NCBI RefSeq assembly: GCF_004684905.1
Contig: NZ_SRJC01000001.1
Span: 496,001 to 560,000 of the forward strand
Length of the DNA: 64,000 nt
Source: Halobacillus salinus
GTDB lineage: Bacteria > Bacillota > Bacilli > Bacillales > Halobacillaceae
Direction: 5' to 3'
Shown here: positions 6,850 to 15,291 of the stretch, in pieces
Layout of the letters: each line of letters opens with the position of its first letter
Position numbering within the stretch: the first letter of the stretch is position 1
Notes under the pieces: generated by a model
Database searches by the model: none
What the model saw: the letters and a program-made list of their open reading frames with translations, nothing else
What the model was told of the DNA's origin: nothing
Translations under genes and position numbers: made by a program

Positions 6850-8766
6850 ATGAATACACGAACATTTGAAACACTAGAGTACAATCAAATAGTGGAGCGT
6901 GTCAGCCAATTTGCGATGACCCAGGAGGCTAAGCAATCAATTTTGGAGTTGGAGCCGACAAGAGAACGTCGACATCTGGAACGTTTGCATGAAGAAGTGC
7001 AGGAGGCAGTCGCTATTATCAACATCAATAGCCATGTTCCCATCCATAGCCTCGAAGATGTCTCACAGATACTGGATCAAGGTAAGAAGGGGCTCTATAT
7101 TCGACCATCACAGTTTTCCGCTTTGATTTCTTTTCTTGATCATTGCCAGAAACTGAAACGGTTTATGGCGGATAAAGAGGTTGTAGCTCCTACCATTTAC
7201 TTGTATGCAGAGTCTATTTCCGATTTATCTTCCCTTGAGGGAGCCATTCAAGAGACGATTCGCCATGGGCAAGTGGATGATTACGCGTCAAAAGAACTGA
7301 CAAAAATCCGTAAACAAATCGGTGTTAAAGAACAGAGGCGCAAAGAAAGACTGGAGTCCTTGAAGAAGAAGTACCGTACGTCTATGCAGGAATCGCATCC
7401 TGTCATGAAGAACGGGCGCTATACACTGCCTATTAAAAGGGAAAATCGTAACAAAGTGAAAGGTACCATCGTCGACCAATCTTCATCTGGTGCAACGCTC
7501 TTCATCGAGCCTGCTGAGATGACCGAGGCACAAGAAGAGCTGCATATGCTGAAGATGTCTGAGGAGCAGGAAGTGGAACAGATTCTTTATACTTTGACAG
7601 GAGAAGTTCTTGGTCACGAACAAGAACTTCACATTGCGATGGAGACGATGCATCAATATGATCTCTTATTTGCCAGGGCAAAATACAGCCGCTCGATCAA
7701 TGGCGCAGCACCAGTCTTTTCAGAAGGATTTACAATCGATTTGATCGAGGCTAGACACCCCTTGCTCGGGGAGAACGCTGTTCCGCTTTCGATTAGAATG
7801 GGAGAAAGCGAGCAAGCACTTCTGATTACAGGCCCGAATACAGGAGGGAAGACGGTAACGTTGAAAACCGTTGGGCTGCTAGCGCTCATGGCGCAGTCTG
7901 GTATTCCTATTCCGGCAGGCGAAGGGAGTCAGCTACCTATCTTCCAGCACGTTTTTGTAGACATCGGTGATGGTCAAAGCCTTGATGAGAACTTGAGCAC
8001 GTTCAGTTCCAGGCTAGTCAACTTAATCGATATCTTACGCCAGGCTAACGATCATTCGCTCTTATTGTTAGATGAAATAGGTTCTGGAACAGACCCACGC
8101 GAGGGGATGGGATTAGCGACAGCGATCCTCGACCAACTATCGGAAAAAGGTTCGACGATTCTTGCTACTACACACTATGGAGAGATGAAGGAATTTGCGG
8201 ACCAGAAAGAAGGCTTTATTAACGGTGCGATGGAGTTCGATTTGGAAACATTACAACCTACTTATCAATTGCATCTCGGAACATCAGGGAAAAGTCAGGC
8301 TTTCGACATTGCACTTAAGTTGGGTTTGCACCCGGATATATTAGAGGAAGCCTATGCTATCTCCTATAATGAAGAAAACAAATTCGATTTAGCCCCTGAG
8401 ATACTGCAGGCGGATTCTTACAAGCGCCAAGTGTCCATAAACCGTTACGGTAGACCGAAATCATCTCTTAAGAAAGAAAAGGTAAAACCGAAATTCAAGA
8501 TGGGAGATAACGTCCACATACCTTCAGAAGAGGAAAACGGAATCGTGTACACTGGTCCTGATGCGAAAGGGAATTATCGTGTTCAAGTAAAAGGGGAGAA
8601 GAGGACTTACAATCACAAGCGCTTAACACTATCCATTCCAGCGGAAGAACTGTATCCAGAGAACTATGATTTTGATATCCTATTCAAATCGAAAGAATAT
8701 CGGAAAATTAATAAACAGTTGGACAAAAAACATGTGGAAGGTTTGACGCTCGATGACGAAGAGTAA
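6850..8766 (+). CDS. MutS2-like ATPase lacking the Smr nuclease domain
   Basis: 638-residue protein of the MutS2 family. The order is MutS2 core/lever (about 1-300), ABC-type ATPase with Walker A GPNTGGKT (about 328-335) and Walker B LLLLDEIGSGTDP (about 405-417), then a KOW/SH3-like domain (about 550-600). Full-length MutS2 is near 785 residues; this one lacks both the long coiled-coil linker and the C-terminal Smr domain. B. subtilis MutS2 is known to bind collided ribosomes and promote their splitting; ATPase and KOW parts are kept here. The ATG 6850 follows AAAGGGAG. It has its own promoter and an attenuating leader, and msrA follows 67 bp later. I infer a ribosome-rescue or drug-response role rather than mismatch repair. 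Confidence 0.85.
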   Translation: MNTRTFETLEYNQIVERVSQFAMTQEAKQSILELEPTRERRHLERLHEEVQEAVAIININSHVPIHSLEDVSQILDQGKKGLYIRPSQFSALISFLDHCQKLKRFMADKEVVAPTIYLYAESISDLSSLEGAIQETIRHGQVDDYASKELTKIRKQIGVKEQRRKERLESLKKKYRTSMQESHPVMKNGRYTLPIKRENRNKVKGTIVDQSSSGATLFIEPAEMTEAQEELHMLKMSEEQEVEQILYTLTGEVLGHEQELHIAMETMHQYDLLFARAKYSRSINGAAPVFSEGFTIDLIEARHPLLGENAVPLSIRMGESEQALLITGPNTGGKTVTLKTVGLLALMAQSGIPIPAGEGSQLPIFQHVFVDIGDGQSLDENLSTFSSRLVNLIDILRQANDHSLLLLDEIGSGTDPREGMGLATAILDQLSEKGSTILATTHYGEMKEFADQKEGFINGAMEFDLETLQPTYQLHLGTSGKSQAFDIALKLGLHPDILEEAYAISYNEENKFDLAPEILQADSYKRQVSINRYGRPKSSLKKEKVKPKFKMGDNVHIPSEEENGIVYTGPDAKGNYRVQVKGEKRTYNHKRLTLSIPAEELYPENYDFDILFKSKEYRKINKQLDKKHVEGLTLDDEE

Positions 8767-8833
8767 TTGTTCGAAGGAATGGATCCCTCGTGCTATGATA
8801 TAGACAAATTCATCCTACTGTGAGGTGATCATC

Positions 8834-9514
8834 ATGAAGAAGTGGTGGATATGGATCGGCCTTATCGTGTTGATCGGAATCTTCGCTGTGCCGGAAGCTT
8901 ATGCCTATTTGACGAAGCGCAACTACGAAAGTGAGGCTGTGGAAGAGATTCCAGACGGATATGAAGTAGCGACATTAGCTGGCGGATGTTTCTGGTGCAT
9001 GGAGCCCCCTTTTGAAAAGCTGAAAGGCGTCAAGGAGGTCGTTTCTGGATATACCGGAGGAGAGGTTAGAAATCCCTCGTATGAAGAAGTGTCGGCAGGA
9101 GGTACCGGACATATCGAATCCGTCCAAGTTTACTACGACCCTGAGGTAGTCTCTTATGACCAGATATTAGACGTATTTTGGCGACAGATTAACCCTACCG
9201 ACGATGAAGGGCAGTTTGTGGACAGAGGTTACCAATATACTACGGCTATCTTTTACAATAATGAACAACAAAAAGAAATAGCTGAAAAGTCGAAGCAAGC
9301 ACTGGCTTCCTCCGGGCGTTTTGACCAAGAAATCGTAACCCCGATCAGGGAAGCGGAGGCTTTCTACAAGGCTGAGGAGTACCATCAGGATTATTATAAG
9401 AAGAATAAGTTTCGCTATGACTACTATCGTGGCAACTCCGGGCGAGATGACTATTTGGATCGAACTTGGGGAACCGATAGGGAATTAGATTTACCAAAGA
9501 AAGAAGCATCATAA
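8834..9514 (+). CDS. msrA: Peptide methionine-(S)-sulfoxide reductase MsrA, membrane-anchored
   Basis: Reduces methionine-S-sulfoxide in proteins. 226 residues from ATG 8834, which follows GAGGTG by 6 nt. An in-frame GTG at 8825 overlaps that site. The catalytic motif GGCFWCMEPPFE lies at about 50-61 and the family motifs YQYTTAIFYN and EEYHQDYY follow. Unusually it starts with a hydrophobic segment (about 3-24) like an uncleaved signal-anchor, so it probably repairs proteins outside the membrane. No MsrB domain is fused. A terminator follows directly. Confidence 0.93.
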   Translation: MKKWWIWIGLIVLIGIFAVPEAYAYLTKRNYESEAVEEIPDGYEVATLAGGCFWCMEPPFEKLKGVKEVVSGYTGGEVRNPSYEEVSAGGTGHIESVQVYYDPEVVSYDQILDVFWRQINPTDDEGQFVDRGYQYTTAIFYNNEQQKEIAEKSKQALASSGRFDQEIVTPIREAEAFYKAEEYHQDYYKKNKFRYDYYRGNSGRDDYLDRTWGTDRELDLPKKEAS

Positions 9515-9517
9515 AAA

Positions 9518-9547
9518 AATCCCCCTCATACCGTGTGAGGGGGATTT
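9518..9547 (+). terminator. Terminator of msrA
   Basis: Stem AATCCCCCTCA with TGAGGGGGATT (9518-9528, 9536-9546), 7-nt loop. The 3' T-run is short. Confidence 0.8.
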
Positions 9548-9556
9548 GTGTGTAAG

Positions 9557-9670
9557 TCAATATTGTTCCGTTTGTTGCGGGATCGCATCGTTTGCATCCA
9601 TATCCGAATATCCTACATAACCGAACGTCGCGACTATCAATAATAGAACAGCGAATAGAAATTTCCTCAT
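9557..9670 (-). CDS. 37-residue single-span membrane peptide
   Basis: A small gene starting at ATG 9670 behind GGAGG with about 9-nt spacing. The product has a basic start (MRKF), one hydrophobic segment (about 4-21) and a short acidic, Gln-rich tail ending EQY. No family recognised. It lies tail to tail with msrA. Its topology suggests the tail faces outward, as either a secreted or an anchored micropeptide. Support is the ribosome site and protein character only. Confidence 0.55.
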   Translation of the reverse strand: MRKFLFAVLLLIVATFGYVGYSDMDANDAIPQQTEQY

Positions 9671-9720
9671 TACTACTTTCCTCCATTTTACCTAAAACGA
9701 AAAAACTCTCAGGCAAAATC

Positions 9721-9751
9721 CGACAAATGAACTGTTCATCTGTCGTTTTTT
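9721..9751. terminator. Palindromic hairpin downstream of the SMR genes
   Basis: CGACAAATGAAC and GTTCATCTGTCG (9721-9732, 9734-9745) form a near-perfect palindrome with T6 on the plus side. Probably the end of the minus-strand efflux operon; it could also be an operator for the small peptide gene. Confidence 0.55.
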
Positions 9752-9810
9752 GCAATATCCAATCCTTATTGTACGTGGAAACTCCTCTTAATTCAAGGTA
9801 ATAATCAGAA

Positions 9811-10125
9811 TTATGAAACGAGCTTCAGACCGATGACACCAGATATGATGCACAGTATGAAGAGGAGACGCTTCGCGTGAAACCCTTCTTTAAAGAATAG
9901 GATACCAAGTAGGACGGTTCCGACAGAACCGATCCCAGTCCAAATGCCATAAGCCGTTCCTACTGGAAGGTCCAGCAGAGACAAGGATAGAAAGTAGAAA
10001 CTGACACCACCAGCTGCAATCGCTCCGATTGCAGCGCCCTTTTTCTGAAACCCATCTGATAACTTCAGGAAGAACATCGCTGTCATTTCACCGAATCCTG
10101 CGAACAATAAAAATACCCATGCCAT
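9811..10125 (-). CDS. SMR-family efflux transporter subunit (YvdR-like)
   Basis: 104-residue, four-helix small multidrug resistance protein. It opens MAWVFLLFAGFGEM with the conserved membrane Glu at about residue 13, and has the family motif GTAYGIWTGIGSVGTVLLG (about 57-75). It is the second of two adjacent SMR genes, 13 bp apart, which usually form an obligate heterodimer in the inner membrane exporting cationic compounds or guanidinium by proton antiport. Gene order TetR-SMR-SMR is that of B. subtilis yvdT-yvdS-yvdR. The true substrate cannot be told from sequence. Confidence 0.88.
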   Translation of the reverse strand: MAWVFLLFAGFGEMTAMFFLKLSDGFQKKGAAIGAIAAGGVSFYFLSLSLLDLPVGTAYGIWTGIGSVGTVLLGILFFKEGFHAKRLLFILCIISGVIGLKLVS

Positions 10126-10138
10126 GTGGCACCCCTCC

Positions 10139-10471
10139 TTACGTTGTTTCTTCAGGCGAATTCGTCAGCTTCAAGCCGATGATCCCCACAAGTAAAAGCC
10201 CAATAAAAAAGACCTTCCCGGCGCTTGCGCTGTCGCCAAGAAATGTCATACCGATCACTGCTGTACCTGCTGCTCCTATTCCAGTGAATATGGCATACCC
10301 AGTACCAACGTCGATTTCTTTCAATGCTTTCGTGAAAAAGAAGAAGCTGATTATAATCAGAACGACCGTTACAATCGAAATAATAGGACGAGTAAAGCCG
10401 TCCGACATTTTCAAACCGACGGCCCATCCTACTTCAAACAAAGCTCCGATCAGTAAATAGATCCATGCCAT
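10139..10471 (-). CDS. SMR-family efflux transporter subunit (YvdS-like)
   Basis: 110-residue, four-helix SMR protein with the conserved Glu in GALFEVGWAVGLK (about residue 13) and GTGYAIFTGIGAAGTAVIG (about 57-75). First transporter gene after the tetR-type regulator, 12 bp downstream of it, with AGGAGGGG before the ATG. Forms a pair with the next gene. The GW/VGLK signature is of the SugE/YkkC-type side of the family, so guanidinium export is possible. Confidence 0.9.
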   Translation of the reverse strand: MAWIYLLIGALFEVGWAVGLKMSDGFTRPIISIVTVVLIIISFFFFTKALKEIDVGTGYAIFTGIGAAGTAVIGMTFLGDSASAGKVFFIGLLLVGIIGLKLTNSPEETT

Positions 10472-10483
10472 AGAGATCCCCTC

Positions 10484-11059
10484 CTATGCTTGAATGCCCA
10501 GCCAGAAGACTTTCCAGCTTGCTTGTTTTCTCGTTTCAAATACTTCTCTTGGATAAAAGTTTTCTTCTAAAAACAGCCCATCGATCAACGTGTAGAAGGC
10601 GCTCGTCATTGTATCAGTGGAAAGGGCGCGCAGCTTACCAGTCTTTTTCCCTTCTTCGAAAATAGGTCGAATAATGTTCGTTAAACATTCTTCTACGAGT
10701 AAAAAGACACGTTTGATCTCCTCAGCGAACTCATCCGGAGGGAAGAAAGTGACTCGTTTGAAAAATAATCCTTCCATCGAATTCGATAAGTGAGCCAAGT
10801 AGTTTTTATATATTCCGAATAGCTGATCATCTATACTGTCGCTCGTCGGGACATTGATTTCTGTTTGCATGACTTCCATTTCTCTTGCTGCAACATCATC
10901 CAATACAGCAGAAAATATCGCTTCTTTTCCTTTGAAATGATTATACAAAGACGGTTTTTTGATCCCTACTAGTTCTGCAATCATGGTAAGACTCGTGTTT
11001 TCATAACCATGGTTAGCGAATAGCGAGAGGCTTTCTTCTATAATTCTTTGTCTTGTCAT
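10484..11059 (-). CDS. TetR-family repressor of the SMR operon (YvdT-like)
   Basis: 191 residues from ATG 11059 (GAGGTG 6 nt upstream; a GTG at 11068 is the alternative). The N-terminal TetR helix-turn-helix is clear (IIEESLSLFANHGYENTSLTMIA to PSLYNHFKGKEAIF, about 5-50). The C-terminal ligand domain is unremarkable. It heads the three-gene operon with the efflux pair. A 22-bp near-palindrome sits between its promoter and start, so autorepression relieved by an export substrate is likely. Confidence 0.9.
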   Translation of the reverse strand: MTRQRIIEESLSLFANHGYENTSLTMIAELVGIKKPSLYNHFKGKEAIFSAVLDDVAAREMEVMQTEINVPTSDSIDDQLFGIYKNYLAHLSNSMEGLFFKRVTFFPPDEFAEEIKRVFLLVEECLTNIIRPIFEEGKKTGKLRALSTDTMTSAFYTLIDGLFLEENFYPREVFETRKQASWKVFWLGIQA

Positions 11060-11080
11060 TAGGAACACCTCACATTCAAT

Positions 11081-11102
11081 GACTAACTAACGGTTGTTAG
11101 TC
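11081..11102. promoter_or_regulatory. TetR-type operator
   Basis: A 22-bp near-palindrome with arms GACTAAC and GTTAGTC, just downstream of the -10 and 21 bp before the regulator's start codon. Confidence 0.75.
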
Positions 11103-11105
11103 TCT

Positions 11106-11134
11106 ATTCTAGCACCACTTAGTACACTTGTCCA
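11106..11134 (-). promoter_or_regulatory. SigA promoter of the tetR-SMR operon
   Basis: On the minus strand TGGACA (11129-11134), 17-bp spacer, TAGAAT (11106-11111). Confidence 0.65.
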
Positions 11135-11231
11135 GCGGTCAGTATTCGACACGTTTAGTCATTCTGCTAATTGGGAATAGTACTAGTAAAGTACTCATTT
11201 TTATACTTTGCCTACTTAAGGAGCGGGATAC

Positions 11232-11435
11232 GTGAATAAATATCGACTAGACCGATTCGAAGGCACTTACGCTATTTTAATCCAGGAACATCCGTACCAT
11301 AACGAGCTTTCTGTTCTTAAAGAACGGTTAGTGGCCATTGCCCAACCTGGCGATGAGCTTTACATTGATTTCGACGCGATAGGAAACTTAAAGAACATCG
11401 AAGTCGTCAAAGCAGATAAGATGGAAAAGGCTTGA
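11232..11435 (+). CDS. DUF3006-like small protein
   Basis: 67 residues starting at GTG 11232 behind AAGGAG. The opening YRLDRFEGTYAILIQE and the later PGDELYIDFD follow the DUF3006 pattern (a small beta-barrel-like protein of Firmicutes, function unknown). It has its own terminator and no obvious partner. Confidence 0.65.
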   Translation: MNKYRLDRFEGTYAILIQEHPYHNELSVLKERLVAIAQPGDELYIDFDAIGNLKNIEVVKADKMEKA

Positions 11436-11439
11436 GCTA

Positions 11440-11472
11440 AAAAGCACCGGAGATCCTCTCCGGTGCTTTTTG
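11440..11472 (+). terminator. Terminator of the DUF3006-like gene
   Basis: Perfect 14-bp stem AAAAGCACCGGAGA (11440-11453) with 11457-11470, 3-nt loop, T-run. Confidence 0.9.
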
Positions 11473-11476
11473 TATG

Positions 11477-11505
11477 TTACGACTTAATAATAGTTTTGGT
11501 ATAAT
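11477..11505 (+). promoter_or_regulatory. SigA promoter of the helicase gene
   Basis: TTACGA (11477-11482), 17-bp spacer, TATAAT (11500-11505). Confidence 0.7.
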
Positions 11506-11540
11506 AGCATACAAACAGATGTTCTTTTTGGAGGGTTAGT

Positions 11541-13697
11541 ATGGAGGAGCTATTAGAAGGATTAAATGAGGCCCAGCAGCAAGCGGTCGTATCTACTGAA
11601 GGATACATCCGTGTCATCGCAGGTGCAGGTTCTGGCAAGACTCGTGCTTTGACACACCGTTATGCGTTCATCGTAAATGAACTGGGTATCGATCCTGGAA
11701 ATGTGCTGTCTGTGACATTTACTAATAAAGCATCTCATGAGATGCGTCGTCGTGTGAAGAAGTTGATCGGTGGCGAGCAAGATACTGGATTTATTACAAC
11801 GTATCATGGTTTTTGTGTGCGGGTTTTAAGAGAGGACATACATCGTCTGTTCTATCCGAAGAACTTCATTATATTGGACGTTGAAGATCAGAAGATTTTA
11901 TTGAGAGAGATTTTCGAAGATATGGAATTAAAGATGAATGATAAAACGTTCAAACGAATACTGGATAAGATAGGAAAGCTGAAAGGGAATACCCATTATG
12001 TGCAGCAGATGATCTTGCGCGGGGAGATGCCTATTCCGGACGATGCTGGTGACTTGGATGGACAGATCATTCAAAGGTACTTGAAGAAGCAGAAGCGAGT
12101 ATATGGTCTTGATTTCGACGATCTACTTAATTTTGTCTTCGTACTCTTCGAACAGTACAAAGAAGTGTTGGAGAAATGGCAGGATCGTTTATTTTATATC
12201 CAAGTCGATGAATTTCAGGATAGCAGCCTGAAGCAGTTCGAACTGGTGAAGAAGCTTTCTCGGAAACACGGTAATTTATTCGTAGTAGGTGACCCTGACC
12301 AGACGATCTATGAGTGGCGTGGTGCCGATCCGAAATACATGGTAGATTTCGATCAGTTTTTCGAGGGGACCGAGACGATTTTCTTGAATCAGAACTATCG
12401 CTCGACGCCTCAGATCTTGTCACTCAGCAATGCACTAATTAAGAACAATTACTTCCGGGTGGATAAGGATATGGTCACAGAGAATCCAGGCGGGGTGAAA
12501 GTGGTCCATTATCACGGCAAGAGTGAAATAGAAGAAGCGCAGTGGATCGTTAAGAGGATGCAGCAGCTTGTTGAGAATGGTGCCGAGTATCGTGATATCG
12601 CTGTATTATACCGCGCGAATTACTTATCCCGTTTTATCGAACAAGAACTGATCAGTGCGAATATAGAGTACACGATTTTCGGTGGCTTCAAGTTTTTCGA
12701 TCGAATGGAAATTAAGGATGCCCTTGCCCACTTACGTATGATCGCTATGGAAGATGATCTATCTTTTTCCCGTATCATCAATGTTCCGAGACGACAAATT
12801 GGGAAGAAGAGAATGCAGTTCCTGCGGAAGATGGCAGAGCAGGATGGATTATCTCTTTACGAGACGCTGAAGAAATACATCGACCATGACAGGCTGCGCC
12901 GTACGGGAGCACGTTCCTTCATCAATGCTATCGAGACGTTGAAAGAGCAAAAGGACGCCTTGATGGTTTCAGAACTTCTACAAGAGGCCATGCAGCGGAC
13001 AGGGTATGAGGCGTATCGTAGAGAAGACGGTGATCAGGAGCGCCTGGATAACTTGACCGAACTATTGCATTCCATTGTTCAGTATGAGCAAACATTAGGA
13101 GAAGAAATGGAACTAGAAGAATATTTGCAGATGATCAGCTTGTACACCGACGATGATCGGGATGACCAGTTGAACGCTGTCAAATTGATGACCATCCATA
13201 CTGCGAAAGGCCTTGAGTATCCATATGTGTTCATTGTAGGTATGACAGAGGGTGTGATGCCGAATGTACGAGCACTCCGCGAGCGGAAAGAGAGAGCTCT
13301 TGAGGAAGAGCGCCGGCTCGCCTACGTTGCCCTTACACGTGCAGAAAAAGAGTTGTATGTCACCGAGTCAGAAGGATTTCAGAACGGTGGGCAACGGAAA
13401 TATCCATCTCGGTTCATCTTTGAAGTGGAAGAGGAGTCATTTGAAAGAATTGGCGAAATCGATCAATCGCTGATTGAGGAAGCGAAAGAATATATTCGTG
13501 CCTCCCACCATCAAAGCAAGTCTCTGCAAACTTCGGGGTACAACATCGGTGATCGTGTCTCTCATCCTGTCTTCGGTGTGGGTACCATTGAAGACATTGA
13601 TGAGAAGAAAAATACGTATCGAGTGTTTTTTGATAAAATGAAAACTCCACGTCCGATCAGCCGGAATTTCAAGAAACTCGAAAAAGTGGAAGAGTAA
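11541..13697 (+). CDS. UvrD/PcrA-type superfamily 1A DNA helicase (YjcD-like)
   Basis: 718-residue 3'-5' helicase. Visible motifs: AGAGSGKT (I, about 27-34), DEFQDSS (II), GDPDQTIYEWRGA (III), NYRST (IV), TIHTAKGLEYPYV (V), EEERRLAYVALTRA (VI). The C-terminus has a Tudor-like segment (GDRVSHPVFGVGTIEDI) as in PcrA, where it contacts RNA polymerase. It is shorter than and divergent from typical PcrA, and not linked to ligA, so it is more likely the YjcD-type paralogue. The promoter is at 11477-11505; the MscS gene follows 18 bp later and is probably cotranscribed. Confidence 0.9.
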   Translation: MEELLEGLNEAQQQAVVSTEGYIRVIAGAGSGKTRALTHRYAFIVNELGIDPGNVLSVTFTNKASHEMRRRVKKLIGGEQDTGFITTYHGFCVRVLREDIHRLFYPKNFIILDVEDQKILLREIFEDMELKMNDKTFKRILDKIGKLKGNTHYVQQMILRGEMPIPDDAGDLDGQIIQRYLKKQKRVYGLDFDDLLNFVFVLFEQYKEVLEKWQDRLFYIQVDEFQDSSLKQFELVKKLSRKHGNLFVVGDPDQTIYEWRGADPKYMVDFDQFFEGTETIFLNQNYRSTPQILSLSNALIKNNYFRVDKDMVTENPGGVKVVHYHGKSEIEEAQWIVKRMQQLVENGAEYRDIAVLYRANYLSRFIEQELISANIEYTIFGGFKFFDRMEIKDALAHLRMIAMEDDLSFSRIINVPRRQIGKKRMQFLRKMAEQDGLSLYETLKKYIDHDRLRRTGARSFINAIETLKEQKDALMVSELLQEAMQRTGYEAYRREDGDQERLDNLTELLHSIVQYEQTLGEEMELEEYLQMISLYTDDDRDDQLNAVKLMTIHTAKGLEYPYVFIVGMTEGVMPNVRALRERKERALEEERRLAYVALTRAEKELYVTESEGFQNGGQRKYPSRFIFEVEEESFERIGEIDQSLIEEAKEYIRASHHQSKSLQTSGYNIGDRVSHPVFGVGTIEDIDEKKNTYRVFFDKMKTPRPISRNFKKLEKVEE

Positions 13698-13715
13698 TAG
13701 AAGGGGAGGGATGGC

Positions 13716-14786
13716 ATGGCTTTTAATATAGAGCCATTTGTTTGGTTCTTGATTGTCTTTACAGGTATATTGGTCGTTCGCTGGATTATAATCGGCACGA
13801 TGAAGCGTTGGTCGAAGGGGAGTGACAGTAGAACGAGAGTGTTCTATATGGGCAAAGCAATTGTGAATTGGTTGACCATTTACGGTACGCTCATTTATAT
13901 TCTGTTCTATTTCCGAAGCGCAGTGTGGATGCTCAGCCCGCTCTTTACCATCGGTTCTGAGCCCGTTTCCGTATTTCTAATTCTGATTGCGGTATTAATC
14001 ATCTTACTTACGAGTCGAATTTCCAGTTTAGTCCGTCGTTATATTTTCCCTGGAGTGTATAAGAGGTATGAGCTGGATCAAGGGGTGCAGTTCACCTTTG
14101 ATAAAGCCTTCCATTATATCATCATGGTGCTGGCTGTTGTTGTCAGCCTATCGACCGTCGGTTTTGAGCTTAGTGCATTGACGGTGTTTGCTGGAGTAGT
14201 AGGTGTCGGTATCGGTTTTGGTATGCAGAACATTGCATCCAATTTCATCTCAGGTATCATTCTTCTGTTTGAGAGACCGATCAAGGTTGGGGACCGCGTA
14301 ATTGTCAATGACATTATTGGAGATGTGCAGCGCATCAACATGCGGGCGACTGTAATCAAGACGCTCGATAACGAGCATATTATCGTACCGAACTCATACT
14401 TCTTAGAAGAACACGTCATCAATAGATCCTACAGCGATAAAGTGATGAGGCTCGTGATGCCGGTCGGAGTTGCTTATGGAAGTGATGTGGAGCTAGTAAG
14501 GCAGCTGCTCCTTCAGGTAGCGGAAGACGAAGCGGCAGTTTCGCCTACTGTTCAATCCAAGCCGGAACCGTTCGTCTATTTTAAAGAATTCGGGGATTCA
14601 TCTTTGAATTTCGAACTTTTTGTCTGGATTTCAGATCCCACTCATGTCATCCGGCTGCGAAGTGCTTTGAATTTCCGTATTGATGCAATTTTTCGGGAAA
14701 ACCAAGTCGAAATTCCATTTCCACAGCGGGATTTGCACGTGCGCAGTGTAGATGCTTCTATTACGGAACAATGGAATAAGTCGTAA
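13716..14786 (+). CDS. MscS-family mechanosensitive ion channel
   Basis: 356 residues with about four membrane segments in the first 190. The pore helix GVVGVGIGFGMQNIASNFISGIILLFERPIKVGDRV (about 160-195) is the MscS signature, followed by the beta domain and an alpha/beta vestibule. Probably opens under hypo-osmotic shock, an expected need for a salt-adapted organism. It sits 18 bp after the helicase and ends at a strong terminator. Confidence 0.92.
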   Translation: MAFNIEPFVWFLIVFTGILVVRWIIIGTMKRWSKGSDSRTRVFYMGKAIVNWLTIYGTLIYILFYFRSAVWMLSPLFTIGSEPVSVFLILIAVLIILLTSRISSLVRRYIFPGVYKRYELDQGVQFTFDKAFHYIIMVLAVVVSLSTVGFELSALTVFAGVVGVGIGFGMQNIASNFISGIILLFERPIKVGDRVIVNDIIGDVQRINMRATVIKTLDNEHIIVPNSYFLEEHVINRSYSDKVMRLVMPVGVAYGSDVELVRQLLLQVAEDEAAVSPTVQSKPEPFVYFKEFGDSSLNFELFVWISDPTHVIRLRSALNFRIDAIFRENQVEIPFPQRDLHVRSVDASITEQWNKS

Positions 14787-14821
14787 GAAAAAGACAGGCT
14801 ATGAAGGCCTGTCTTTTTCTT
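14785..14821. terminator. Bidirectional terminator between mscS and a lipoprotein gene
   Basis: 15-bp stem AAGAAAAAGACAGGC (14785-14799) with 14807-14821, T-rich on one side and A-rich on the other; it serves the convergent genes. Confidence 0.9.
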
Positions 14822-14826
14822 ACGGT

Positions 14827-15291
14827 TCAGATGGAATTGGCGATCTTTAATGTTTTTTGACCCATCTCTTCCCCATTGCCGAAATATTCGATTTGATAGA
14901 TGACGTCTTCCTCTCCGTTATACCATTCCATATAGAAGGAATCTTCCCTTTCCTCAGCACCAGCGACAGCACCTGAGTTCAAATTAAGTTGGAGGTCCAA
15001 TTCTTCCAATACATTACCTGGCTCATATACGGTCGTCACTACCAACTTTTCAGAGCCATCAGACTGATATTCGACTTGAGTTTGGTTGTCATTTGTTGCA
15101 GCGGAAACCGAAGAAACGGTAAATGGCGTCTCGTCAGGAAGACCTAACTTCGATTGCTGTTCCTCTGTAAGAGATTCCACTCCACTAGCGAACGTATCTG
15201 GATAAGTTTCTTTTAAGTCAGTGATTCCAAGATCTTGAGAGGAACAACCAACTAATAGTAAGAATCCAACAAAAAAGAGGATTTTTTTCAT
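14827..15291 (-). CDS. Small lipoprotein of unknown function
   Basis: 154 residues, signal peptide and lipobox LLVGC (Cys at about 16), acidic mature part without cysteines or a recognised domain. GGAG lies about 12 nt before the ATG. Only membrane-surface location can be predicted. Confidence 0.65.
   Translation of the reverse strand: MKKILFFVGFLLLVGCSSQDLGITDLKETYPDTFASGVESLTEEQQSKLGLPDETPFTVSSVSAATNDNQTQVEYQSDGSEKLVVTTVYEPGNVLEELDLQLNLNSGAVAGAEEREDSFYMEWYNGEEDVIYQIEYFGNGEEMGQKTLKIANSI

Noticed and set aside
9345-9755. 136-codon minus-strand frame across the msrA end and the small peptide gene
   Set aside because: No ribosome site, it crosses the msrA terminator, and the protein is Cys/Pro-rich without family character; the 37-residue gene in another frame is better supported.
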